Assembly (NCBI GenBank): GCA_963923955.1
Contig: OZ000552.1
Location: forward strand, 2,046,001 to 2,110,000
Source: G963923955 sp963923955
Lineage (GTDB): Bacteria > Pseudomonadota > Gammaproteobacteria > Eutrophobiales > Eutrophobiaceae
Direction of reading: 5' to 3'
Length of the DNA stretch: 64,000 bases
In this document: in pieces, positions 17,901-25,751 of the stretch
Numbering within the stretch: the first letter of the stretch is position 1
Layout: the number at the start of each line of letters is the position of its first letter
The notes under the pieces: generated by a model
What the model was told of the DNA's origin: nothing
Database searches by the model: none
Seen by the model: only the letters and a program-made list of their open reading frames with translations
Translations under genes and position numbers: made by a program

Positions 17901-19469
17901 ATGAACAAATCAGAACGATGGGAAACACTCCGCCGACACCAGCGGGAGATCGACCCCCTGCACCTGCGCGCGCTGTTTGCTGAAGATCCGGAACGGGCGC
18001 GCCGGTTTTCCTTGACGATTGATGAGCTGGTCATTGATTTCTCAAAAAATCGCATCACCGAAGAGACTCTTGCGCAGCTGCTGGCGCTCGCCCGGGCCAG
18101 CCATGTCGAGCAGAAGATCGCCGCGCTGGTATCAGGCGAGAAGGTGAATGCCACGGAAGGGCGCCCGGCCCTGCATACGGCCTTGCGCCGGCCCGCCGCC
18201 AAGCCGCTCTTGCGTCAAGGCGAGGATGTGAATGCCCTGGTGCAGGCCGAATTAGCGCGCATAGCCGAGTTCATCGCCGCCGTGGAGGCCGGCGAGATCA
18301 AGGGCGCTTCCGGCAAGCCGTTTAGGACACTCATCAACATCGGCATCGGCGGCTCTGATCTGGGGCCGCGGCTGGCCGTAGATGCGCTGCGGGAATACCG
18401 CCGCTCGGATCTCATCATCCGCTTTGTCGCCAACCTGGATGCGAAGGATCTCTACCGCGCTTTGGAAGATGCTGACCCGGAGACCACGCTCTTCATCCTG
18501 GCGTCCAAGTCCTTCGCCACCCAGGAGACCCTGCAAAACGCTGACACGGCGATCAGCTGGCTCACCCGGCATGGTTGTCGACAGGCCACAGCGCACCTGG
18601 TCGGCGTCACGGCCAATCCGCAAGCGGCCCGGGCATACGGCATCCTGGAGACGCGCATCTTTCGCTTCTGGGACTGGGTCGGCGGACGCTATTCGATCTG
18701 GTCGGCGGTCGGGCTGCCGCTCGCCTTGAGTGTCGGCATGGAAGGCTTTCGCGAGTTCCTGCACGGCGCCCATATCATGGACGAGCACTTCCAGAACGCG
18801 GAATTAGAACTCAAGGCCCCGGTCATCCTCGCCCTGCTCGGCATCTGGTACAACAACTTCTTCGACGCCCAGACCCAGGCCATCGTGCCTTATGATGCGG
18901 GCCTGGCGCTGTTGCCGGAGTATCTGGGGCAGTTGGTCATGGAGAGCAACGGCAAGGGCGTTACCCATGACGGGCGCCCATGCCCGCGCCCGAGCGCGCC
19001 GGTGCTGTGGGGCAGCGTCGGCACGAATGCCCAACACGCCTTTTTTCAGCTTTTGCATCAGGGCCGGCGGCTCATCCCGGTGGACTTCCTGCTGCCGCAA
19101 CAATCCGCGCTGGATGAGACGCATCACAAAAAGCTGGTGGCGAATTGCCTGGCGCAGAGCAAGGCGCTGATGTGCGGACGTGATAACGCGGCAGCGCCGC
19201 ACCGACACTTCCCCGGCAACCAGCCCAGCAATACCATACTGTATGAGCGCTTGTCACCGAAGGTGTTGGGCATGCTCTTGGCGCTGTATGAACACAAGAC
19301 CTTTGTGGAAGCCGCCATCTGGGACATCAACCCCTTTGACCAATGGGGCGTGGAGCTGGGCAAGGAACTGGCGCAGGAGATCTTGGGCGACCTGGATCAC
19401 GGCGGGCCGGCTTCGGCTGGGCATGATGCTTCCACGCGGTTTTTGATCGAGCGATGTAAGCAGGCATGA
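17901..19469 (+). CDS. pgi: Glucose-6-phosphate isomerase
   Basis: Interconverts glucose-6-phosphate and fructose-6-phosphate in the cytoplasm. 522 residues, slightly shorter than the 549 of the Escherichia coli enzyme. Signature segments: NIGIGGSDLGPRLAVDAL, DWVGGRYSIWSAVGLPLAL (the PGI signature 1 region), LVMESNGKGV, WGSVGTNAQHAFFQLLHQG, and PGNQPSNTILYERLSPKVLGMLLALYEHKTFVEAAIWDINPFDQWGVELGK near the end. Convergent with the following kinase gene; divergent from phrB across about 250 bases in which I find no clear promoter. Confidence 0.95.
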   Translation: MNKSERWETLRRHQREIDPLHLRALFAEDPERARRFSLTIDELVIDFSKNRITEETLAQLLALARASHVEQKIAALVSGEKVNATEGRPALHTALRRPAAKPLLRQGEDVNALVQAELARIAEFIAAVEAGEIKGASGKPFRTLINIGIGGSDLGPRLAVDALREYRRSDLIIRFVANLDAKDLYRALEDADPETTLFILASKSFATQETLQNADTAISWLTRHGCRQATAHLVGVTANPQAARAYGILETRIFRFWDWVGGRYSIWSAVGLPLALSVGMEGFREFLHGAHIMDEHFQNAELELKAPVILALLGIWYNNFFDAQTQAIVPYDAGLALLPEYLGQLVMESNGKGVTHDGRPCPRPSAPVLWGSVGTNAQHAFFQLLHQGRRLIPVDFLLPQQSALDETHHKKLVANCLAQSKALMCGRDNAAAPHRHFPGNQPSNTILYERLSPKVLGMLLALYEHKTFVEAAIWDINPFDQWGVELGKELAQEILGDLDHGGPASAGHDASTRFLIERCKQA

Positions 19470-19501
19470 ACGGGCGGGCGTCCCGGCTCCCGATCTAAAA
19501 A

Positions 19502-20794
19502 CTACACCGCCGCGGCCATCATGTTCGTGGTGGTCGATAGGCGCCTGACCAGAGTGTGCAGGAATACCTTGCTGAAACGCAGTTGGCAATCCACAGACAC
19601 GCGCTCAATCAAGGTGGCATTGATCTTCATCAGCTGCACTCTCTCTTTGGCAATGATGCTGGCCGAGCGCTTGGTCTTGGACAAGTAGCCCATCTCGCCA
19701 AAGCAGTCGCCCGCCTTCAGTGTGTCGATACGCATTTTCCCCTTGCGCACCTGGACGCTGCCGGCGGCGATGATATAAAAGCAGTCTTCGATCTCGCCCT
19801 CAACAATGATCTCGGCGCCTTCTGCATGGTCCTGCCACAGGCAGGCGTTGATGATCTCCCAGATCTCGGCGGTGGAAAAACCCTGAAAGAAATCCAGGCT
19901 CTGCACAGCGTTGAACTTTTCCTGCTCATCAATATCTTCCCGCGTCTCTTCTAAGTAATCAAAGGCCAGGCTCAGGTCCGCGGCCATGTTAAGCCCCATC
20001 TTGTAGCGCTTGGCCGTGTTCTTCTCCAGCGCATGGCGCACGATCTTCTCCAGTATGCCGGGCACATCAGAGCGATGACTGTGCAAGGGCGGCGGTTTCT
20101 CGTTGATGATCTTATAGATGAGCCGGGAAAAACTATCGGCAACGAAGGGGTACTTGCCGGTGATCAGCTCATACATGACGATGCCTAAGGCGAAGAGATC
20201 AGTCTGGTTGCTGATCGCCTCTTCCTGCACCTGCTCCGGCGACATGTAGCGCGGCGAGCCGACAAAGCCGGTCGGCATGGTGCTGGCGGTATCAGCGCTG
20301 ACGACATGGGCGATGCTAAAATCCGCAATTTTTACCTCCCCATCCCGCGTCAATAAAATATTGGTCGGCTTGATATCGCGATGCACCACCCCCTGCCGAT
20401 GCGCATAATCCAGCGCCTTGGCGCACTTGAAAATGATCTCTACGGCCTGCTCCAGCGGCAGCAGCTTGTCGGGTTTGCAATGGGTCTTTAAGGTATCGCC
20501 GCCTTGGATAAGCTCCATCACTATGTAGCAGTCATCCCCGTCCGCCCCGGCATCAAAGATGGAAACGATATTCGGATGCTTCAAGACGCCGGCGGTGTGC
20601 GCCTCGTTGAAGAACATCTTGCGGTAGCGGGCGCCCATCTCTTGATCTTTAAGCGATTCAGCCAGCGCCACCTTGACCGCAACCAACTGGTTGGTGAAGG
20701 GATCGTGGCCTTGATAGACCAGCCCCATGCTGCCCTTGCCGATGAGTTTTTGTATCTCATACTTGCCGATCTTTGTGGGTGTTGCTGTACTCAT
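19502..20794 (-). CDS. Serine/threonine protein kinase with C-terminal cyclic-nucleotide-binding domain
   Basis: 430 residues with two modules. The Hanks-type kinase spans about residues 12-275: glycine loop GKGSMG (19-24), ATP lysine at 41 (VAVKVA), HRDIKPTNILL (138 on), SPE at 185-187. The metal-binding DFG is replaced by DFS (158-160), keeping the key Asp. From about residue 300 a Crp/PKA-like fold follows (DCFYIIAAGSVQVRKG, then GDCFGEMGYLSKTKRSASI, the phosphate-binding cassette with its Arg). No membrane segment is seen. The arrangement resembles eukaryotic cGMP-dependent kinase in reverse domain order. I infer regulation by cAMP or c-di-GMP-like ligand binding; the ligand is not known. 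No obvious partner phosphatase nearby. Confidence 0.85.
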   Translation of the reverse strand: MSTATPTKIGKYEIQKLIGKGSMGLVYQGHDPFTNQLVAVKVALAESLKDQEMGARYRKMFFNEAHTAGVLKHPNIVSIFDAGADGDDCYIVMELIQGGDTLKTHCKPDKLLPLEQAVEIIFKCAKALDYAHRQGVVHRDIKPTNILLTRDGEVKIADFSIAHVVSADTASTMPTGFVGSPRYMSPEQVQEEAISNQTDLFALGIVMYELITGKYPFVADSFSRLIYKIINEKPPPLHSHRSDVPGILEKIVRHALEKNTAKRYKMGLNMAADLSLAFDYLEETREDIDEQEKFNAVQSLDFFQGFSTAEIWEIINACLWQDHAEGAEIIVEGEIEDCFYIIAAGSVQVRKGKMRIDTLKAGDCFGEMGYLSKTKRSASIIAKERVQLMKINATLIERVSVDCQLRFSKVFLHTLVRRLSTTTNMMAAAV

Positions 20795-20971
20795 ACGGTC
20801 TTTTTAATCTGCTAATGGAAGCCTTTGAAAATCAACTGTTTAGCCTGATCGTACTGGAAAATGCCGGTGCATGACAACAAGGCGGCGGCGCCTCGGTGCC
20901 TGTCGGCAAGCACCTTGACACGCTATCGGCTATACTGCCCGTCTTTTTTGTGTGTCGGGGCAGAATAATAA

Positions 20972-21790
20972 ATGAAAGTGATCATTCTGGCAGCGGGAAT
21001 TGGCCAACGTTTGGGCGCTGAGGCGCAGGGCCGTCCCAAGTGCCTGCTTGAAGTGGGCGCAGCTTCCTTGCTGGCGCGGCACATTCGCATCCTACAGCGC
21101 TGCGGCTTGCGCAACATCTACATCGTCACCGGCTTCAAGCAAGCATTGATCGCCGCCGCCCTGCGCCCTTTTGCTCTGCACGAGCGTTGTATCTTCAATC
21201 AAGACTTCCATCGGGGCAGCGGCCTGAGCCTGCACTGCGCGCGGGAGTTGTTATCCTCAGGCGAGGACATCCTGCTCATGGACGCCGATGTCTTTTATGA
21301 GGAACAAGTCTTAAAGACGCTGGTGCAAAGCCGACATGAGAACTGCTTTTTGCTGGACAGAGACCTTGTGCCGGGTGCTGAGCCGGTCAAGCTCTGCGTT
21401 CGCAATGGCCGCCTGGTCGAGTTCGGCAAGGCGCTCCCCGCCGGGGTGGAATTTGACTTCTGTGGCGAGTCGGTCGGTTTCTTTCGCTTCTCCGCGCCGA
21501 TGGCGGGGAAACTGGCGCGGCACCTGCAACATTACCGCGACACGGCGCCGGATGCCCCTTATGAAGAGGCGCTGCGCGATCTGCTGCTGGAAGAGCCTGC
21601 CGCCTTCGCTTTTGAGGACATCACAGGGCTGGCCTGGATAGAGATAGACTTCCCGGAAGATCTGGCGCATGCCCGCAGCGAGGTTTTGGCGAAGGTGCGC
21701 GCCCGGGAAAATTCATCACCCAAGTCATCTGCTAGGCCACCCGTGGGGCCATCACCCAAACCATCACCCAGACCATCACCCACGCCATGA
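20972..21790 (+). CDS. Nucleotidyltransferase of the phosphonate cluster
   Basis: 272 residues. The N-terminal Rossmann-like NTP transferase site is intact: MKVIILAAGIGQRLG...GRPKCLLEVG, with GxGxR and the catalytic Lys. DADVFYEEQVL supplies the metal Asp, as in choline-phosphate cytidylyltransferases. The last 25 residues are a Ser/Pro tail made by a 12-base repeat (21749-21784) and are absent from the family core. Its stop overlaps the start of the PEP mutase gene as ATGA. Position at the head of the operon suggests it couples CTP to a phosphonate or phosphoalcohol; which of the two nucleotidyltransferases here acts on 2-aminoethylphosphonate is unresolved. Confidence 0.8.
   Translation: MKVIILAAGIGQRLGAEAQGRPKCLLEVGAASLLARHIRILQRCGLRNIYIVTGFKQALIAAALRPFALHERCIFNQDFHRGSGLSLHCARELLSSGEDILLMDADVFYEEQVLKTLVQSRHENCFLLDRDLVPGAEPVKLCVRNGRLVEFGKALPAGVEFDFCGESVGFFRFSAPMAGKLARHLQHYRDTAPDAPYEEALRDLLLEEPAAFAFEDITGLAWIEIDFPEDLAHARSEVLAKVRARENSSPKSSARPPVGPSPKPSPRPSPTP
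21749..21784 (+). repeat. 12-base tandem repeat coding for a Pro-Ser-Pro-x tail
   Basis: Three 12-base units based on ccatcaccca plus two variable bases, with a related copy at 21713-21722. They encode PSPK, PSPR, PSPT at the C-terminus of the nucleotidyltransferase. Confidence 0.8.
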
Positions 21791-23445
21791 GTAAGACAAA
21801 ACAACTGCGCGCCCTGCTCACTTCCAAGGATCTGGCGTTTATTCTTGAAGCGCACAACGGGCTATCTGCGCGCATCGCCGAGCAGGCCGGTTTCAAGGGC
21901 ATCTGGGCCAGCGGCCTGGCCATGTCGGCGCAATTTGGTGTGCGCGACAGCAACGAGGCCAGTTGGACGCAGGTCGTTGACATGCTGGAGTTCATGTCGG
22001 ATGTGAGCGCCATCCCCATCCTCTTAGACGGCGACACCGGCTACGGCAATTTCAACAACATGCGCCGCCTGGTGCGCAAGCTGGAGCAGCGCCAGATCGC
22101 CGGCGTCTGCATAGAAGACAAGCTCTTCCCCAAGACCAACAGCTTCATCGACGGCGAGCGCCAGCCGCTGGCGGACATTGATGAGTTTTGCGGCAAGATC
22201 AAGGCCGGCAAGGACAGCCAGTCTGATGATGATTTCTGCATCGTGGCGCGTATCGAGGCGCTGATCGCCGGCTGGGGCATGAGTGAGGCGCTCACGCGCG
22301 CGGAGGCCTATCACGCCGCCGGTGCCGATGGCATCCTGATCCACAGCAAACTGACACACGCCGGCGAGGTGCTCGCCTTTGCCGAAGAATGGGCCGGGCG
22401 CAGTCCGCTGCTGGTCGTGCCGACCAAGTACTACAGCACGCCTACTGAGGTCTATCGCCGCGCGCAGATCAGCCTGGTCATCTGGGCCAATCACTTGGTG
22501 CGGGCCGCCGCGGCCGCCATGGAAAAGGTCAGCGCAGAGATCTTCCACGCGCAGTCCCTGCTAAACGTGGAAGAGAAGATCGCCCCGGTGGAGCGCATCT
22601 TCGCCCTGCAAGGCGCAGAGGAATTATCCCAAGCGCAAGATCGTTATCTGCACAGCAGGCCGGCGCCGCAGGCCATTGTGCTGGCCGCCAGCGAGGGCGA
22701 TAGGCTGCACGAATTGACCGCGGGGAAGCCGAAGGGAATGTTGTCCATTGCCGGCAAGCCCCTGCTGGCGCGGATGCTGGAGGAGTTCAAGCGCCAGGGC
22801 ATCAACAAGACCACCGTGGTCGCCGGCTACAAGGCCGAGAGCATCGACATCGGCGGCATCGACATCCGCCTGAATGAGGATCACGCGACGACCGGCGAGC
22901 TGGCCTCGTTGGCGTGTGCCGTGCCGGCCTTCCATGAGGACATGCTCATCGTCTATGGCGACCTGCTGTTCCGCAGCTACATATTGCGCGAGCTGTTGGA
23001 GAACGAGGCGGAATTATCCGTGGTCGTGGACTCGGCACCAAAGGGCGTGCGGCCCGGCGCGGCGGCGGATTATGCCTGGTGCTCCAGCGAGGATGATCGG
23101 AGCCTGTTCGGCCAGGAGGTGGCGCTGCAACGGGTGTCGCAACAGGAATGGGAATGGGAATGGGAATGGGAACAGGCCGGGCTGGGCAAGCCTTCCGGCC
23201 GCTGGGTCGGCATGTTGCGGGTGCGTCGGCAGGGCAAAGAGTGGCTGCTGGAGGCCCTGCTGGCGCTGCAAGCGCGAGATGGCTTCGCGCGGCTGAACAT
23301 GCCCGATCTGCTGAACTACCTGATCGAACAGAACAAAAAAATCACCGTGCATTACATACACGGCCACTGGCTGGACGTGAACTCGCTGGAAGACATCGAC
23401 CGTGCCAGCGACTTCGCCCGCGGCCAGTCTTTGGGCGGCGACTAA
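21787..23445 (+). CDS. pepM: Phosphoenolpyruvate mutase fused to a nucleotidyltransferase domain
   Basis: Makes the C-P bond: PEP to phosphonopyruvate, the entry to almost all natural phosphonates. 552 residues. Residues 1-290 are the isocitrate-lyase-like TIM barrel with LLDGDTGYGNF and the mutase signature EDKLFPKTNS (110-119), which separates mutases from lyases. From about residue 297 a second module reads IVLAASEGDRLHELTAGKPKGMLSIAGKPLL, a sugar-nucleotidyltransferase fold whose usual GxGxR is altered to SEGDR. Such PepM fusions are known, and related PntC enzymes make CMP-aminoethylphosphonate. A four-unit WE dipeptide repeat interrupts the second module near residue 453. Coupled to the upstream gene by ATGA and 3 bases ahead of the decarboxylase. 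Confidence 0.93.
   Translation: MSKTKQLRALLTSKDLAFILEAHNGLSARIAEQAGFKGIWASGLAMSAQFGVRDSNEASWTQVVDMLEFMSDVSAIPILLDGDTGYGNFNNMRRLVRKLEQRQIAGVCIEDKLFPKTNSFIDGERQPLADIDEFCGKIKAGKDSQSDDDFCIVARIEALIAGWGMSEALTRAEAYHAAGADGILIHSKLTHAGEVLAFAEEWAGRSPLLVVPTKYYSTPTEVYRRAQISLVIWANHLVRAAAAAMEKVSAEIFHAQSLLNVEEKIAPVERIFALQGAEELSQAQDRYLHSRPAPQAIVLAASEGDRLHELTAGKPKGMLSIAGKPLLARMLEEFKRQGINKTTVVAGYKAESIDIGGIDIRLNEDHATTGELASLACAVPAFHEDMLIVYGDLLFRSYILRELLENEAELSVVVDSAPKGVRPGAAADYAWCSSEDDRSLFGQEVALQRVSQQEWEWEWEWEQAGLGKPSGRWVGMLRVRRQGKEWLLEALLALQARDGFARLNMPDLLNYLIEQNKKITVHYIHGHWLDVNSLEDIDRASDFARGQSLGGD
23145..23172 (+). repeat. Hexanucleotide microsatellite inside pepM
   Basis: Four GGAATG units and a partial fifth, in frame, coding for alternating Trp and Glu. 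Unit loss or gain would change the protein by dipeptides without shifting frame. Confidence 0.85.
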
Positions 23446-23448
23446 AGC

Positions 23449-24636
23449 ATGATCGCCGCAAAAAGTTTTGTTGAGGCCGCGCGGGCCTGCGGCTTTAGCC
23501 GCTACACCGGCGTGCCGTGTTCTTATCTCACGCCCTTTATCAATTACGTCCGCCGCGATGCGGCGCTGAACTACATCAGCGCGGCCAACGAGGGCGATGC
23601 GCTGGCGAGCGCATCCGGGGCGGCGATTGGCGGCGAGCGCGCGGTGGTCATGCTGCAAAACTCTGGCCTCGGCAACGCGGTGAACCCGCTCACCTCGCTC
23701 AACTATGTGTTTCGCATTCCGGTCTTGCTGATCATCAGCCATCGTGGCGAGCCGGGGCAGAAGGACGAACCGCAGCACGAACTCATGGGGGCGATTACCA
23801 CCGCGCTGCTCGATACCATGAAGATCCCCTGGGAGCCCTTCCCCGATCAGGAAAGGCAGATCCAGGCTGTGCTGGAACGCGCGACTAATTATATGCAGGC
23901 GGCGAGCCGCCCCTATGCCCTGATCATGCGCAAGGGCGCGGTGGCGGCGGGTGTGGAGGAAGGGCCAAGTGCATCACCGAACACATCGCTAATTTCATCG
24001 CCCGACGCATCACCCAGCCCTACCGGCCTGAGCATGGGGGACGACACCGAAGCGCAACACGCCCGCCCTTCCCGGCGTGAGGCCCTGCAAAAAGTCATCG
24101 CCGCAACCCCGCAAGAGGACACCGTTGTCATCGCCACCACCGGCTTCACCGGGCGGGAATTATGCGCCTTGGCCGACCGGAAAAATCAGCTGTACATGGT
24201 CGGCTCCATGGGCTGCGCCTCATCTCTGGCGCTGGGGCTGGCCTTGGCAAAACCGGCGCTGCGCATCGTGGTGGTGGATGGCGATGGCGCCGCCCTGATG
24301 CGCCTGGGCAACTTCGCCACCATCGGCCACTACGCCCCGCCCGGCCTCATCCACCTCCTGCTGGACAACGAAGTGCATGACTCCACCGGTGCCCAGGCAA
24401 CGGCCTCGACCACCGTGGACTTCGCTGCGATCGCTCGCGCCTGTGGCTATGGCATGAGCCTGCGCGGAGACGGGCTTGGCCTGCTTGACGCCCTGTTTGC
24501 CGACACCGCACCGCCCGGCCCGCGCTTTGCGCAGCTAAAGATCCGCCCCGGCAGCATGGCCGACCTGCCGCGCCCGCCGCAGCCGCCAGACGAAGTCCTG
24601 CGCCGACTGATGCGGCACATAGGAAGCGCCTTCTAG
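23449..24636 (+). CDS. ppd: Phosphonopyruvate decarboxylase
   Basis: Thiamine diphosphate enzyme that converts phosphonopyruvate to phosphonoacetaldehyde and so pulls the unfavourable mutase step. 395 residues. The N-terminal half has FSRYTGVPCSYLTPFINYV, ISAANEGDALASASGAAIGG with the cofactor Glu, MLQNSGLGNAVNPLTSL and SHRGEPGQKDEPQHELMG, all typical. The C-terminal half has VDGDGAALMRLGNFATIGHY, the GDG thiamine diphosphate motif, then LLLDNEVHDSTGAQ. Between the halves, about residues 168-200, lies a low-complexity Ser/Pro/Thr linker coded by catcacc-like repeats. It stands 3 bases after pepM and 2 bases before the transaminase. Confidence 0.94.
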   Translation: MIAAKSFVEAARACGFSRYTGVPCSYLTPFINYVRRDAALNYISAANEGDALASASGAAIGGERAVVMLQNSGLGNAVNPLTSLNYVFRIPVLLIISHRGEPGQKDEPQHELMGAITTALLDTMKIPWEPFPDQERQIQAVLERATNYMQAASRPYALIMRKGAVAAGVEEGPSASPNTSLISSPDASPSPTGLSMGDDTEAQHARPSRREALQKVIAATPQEDTVVIATTGFTGRELCALADRKNQLYMVGSMGCASSLALGLALAKPALRIVVVDGDGAALMRLGNFATIGHYAPPGLIHLLLDNEVHDSTGAQATASTTVDFAAIARACGYGMSLRGDGLGLLDALFADTAPPGPRFAQLKIRPGSMADLPRPPQPPDEVLRRLMRHIGSAF

Positions 24637-24638
24637 CG

Positions 24639-25715
24639 ATGCCGCTGCTGCTAAATCCCGGCCCGGTGAACCTGAGCGAGCGGGTGCGGCAGGCGCTCGC
24701 CAAGCCGGATCTGTGCCACCGCGAGCCGGAATTTGCGCAATTACAGCAGGCCATTCGGCAAAAGCTGCTCGCTGTCTATGAACTGGCGGCGGCGGATTGG
24801 GCGGCGGTCTTGCTGACCGGCTCCGGCACCGCGACTATTGAGGCCATGCTGCTGAGTCTAGCCCCGGAGAAGGCACCGATCCTGATCATCGAAAACGGCG
24901 TCTATGGCGAGCGGCTGGGCAAGATCGCAGCGATCCACGGCCTTGCGCATCAGCGCCTGTGCCATGAGTGGGGCGAGGCGATTGATCTCGACCGGCTGGC
25001 GGAAAAATTATCGCACAAGATCGCCTATGTCGCCCTCGTCCACCATGAAACCACCACCGGGCGGCGGAACGATGTGGCCGCGGTCAGCGCAATATGTCGG
25101 CGCTTTGACACGCCGCTGCTGGTTGATGCCGTCAGCAGCTTCGGCGCGGAAGCCTTGCAATTTGCGGATTGGAACATCGCCGCCTGCGCCGGCACCGCGA
25201 ACAAGTGCCTGCACGGCGTACCGGGCACATCCTTCGTCATCGTCCGCCGCGCGGCGCTGAAAAAACCCGCCGCCCCGCGCAGCCTTTACTTAGACCTGCA
25301 CACCTATCTATGCCAACAGGATGCCGGCGGCACGCCCTTCACCCAGTCCGTGCAGGGCTTCTACGCCCTGGATGCGGCGCTGGATGAGCATGCGGAGACA
25401 GGCGGCTGGCAAGCGCGGCGGGAATACTATCGAGAGAAGATGGCCATCGCCAGGGCGGGGCTGGCCGAGCTTGGCATCAGGCCCTTGCTGGATGAGGCGG
25501 ATTCATCCTGTGTCCTGAGCGCCTTTCACCTGCCCGCCGGGATGGATTATCAGAGCCTGCATGATGAGCTAAAGCAGCGCGGCTTTATTATCTACGCCGG
25601 CCAGGGGGCGCTGGCGAAGTCCCTGTTTCGCATCTCCCCGATGGGCACGGTGAGTGGCAGGGACATGCGGACGCTGGTGGCGGCGGTGGGGGAGATTATG
25701 GCGGCGGCAATATAG
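24639..25715 (+). CDS. 2-aminoethylphosphonate transaminase (biosynthetic direction)
   Basis: PLP class V aminotransferase that interconverts phosphonoacetaldehyde and 2-aminoethylphosphonate. 358 residues. MPLLLNPGPVNLSERVRQAL and DLCHREPEFAQL match PhnW-type enzymes. LLTGSGTATIEAMLLSL binds the cofactor phosphate, LLVDAVSSFGAE holds the PLP Asp, and the Schiff-base Lys is K189 in AGTANKCLHGVPG. Its place after pepM and ppd indicates synthesis rather than breakdown of 2-aminoethylphosphonate; no phosphonatase (phnX) is present. Last gene of the operon, convergent with dxs. Confidence 0.92.
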   Translation: MPLLLNPGPVNLSERVRQALAKPDLCHREPEFAQLQQAIRQKLLAVYELAAADWAAVLLTGSGTATIEAMLLSLAPEKAPILIIENGVYGERLGKIAAIHGLAHQRLCHEWGEAIDLDRLAEKLSHKIAYVALVHHETTTGRRNDVAAVSAICRRFDTPLLVDAVSSFGAEALQFADWNIAACAGTANKCLHGVPGTSFVIVRRAALKKPAAPRSLYLDLHTYLCQQDAGGTPFTQSVQGFYALDAALDEHAETGGWQARREYYREKMAIARAGLAELGIRPLLDEADSSCVLSAFHLPAGMDYQSLHDELKQRGFIIYAGQGALAKSLFRISPMGTVSGRDMRTLVAAVGEIMAAAI

Positions 25716-25751
25716 CGGCTATTCTTCCCCGGCACTGGGTTGTGCTTATCC

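Noticed and set aside
17719..17904. A 61-codon frame between phrB and pgi
   Set aside because: No ribosome site or family features; it runs into the pgi start.
20915..20936. Possible promoter for the phosphonate operon (TTGACA ... TATACT)
   Set aside because: The two boxes are only 10 bases apart, too close for a sigma70 promoter.
21749..21784. Possible iteron or replication repeats
   Set aside because: They are in frame inside a coding sequence and encode a Pro-Ser tail; no replication genes nearby.
22024..23778. Two long minus-strand frames opposite pepM and ppd
   Set aside because: Antisense shadows; the phosphonate enzymes are clear on the plus strand.
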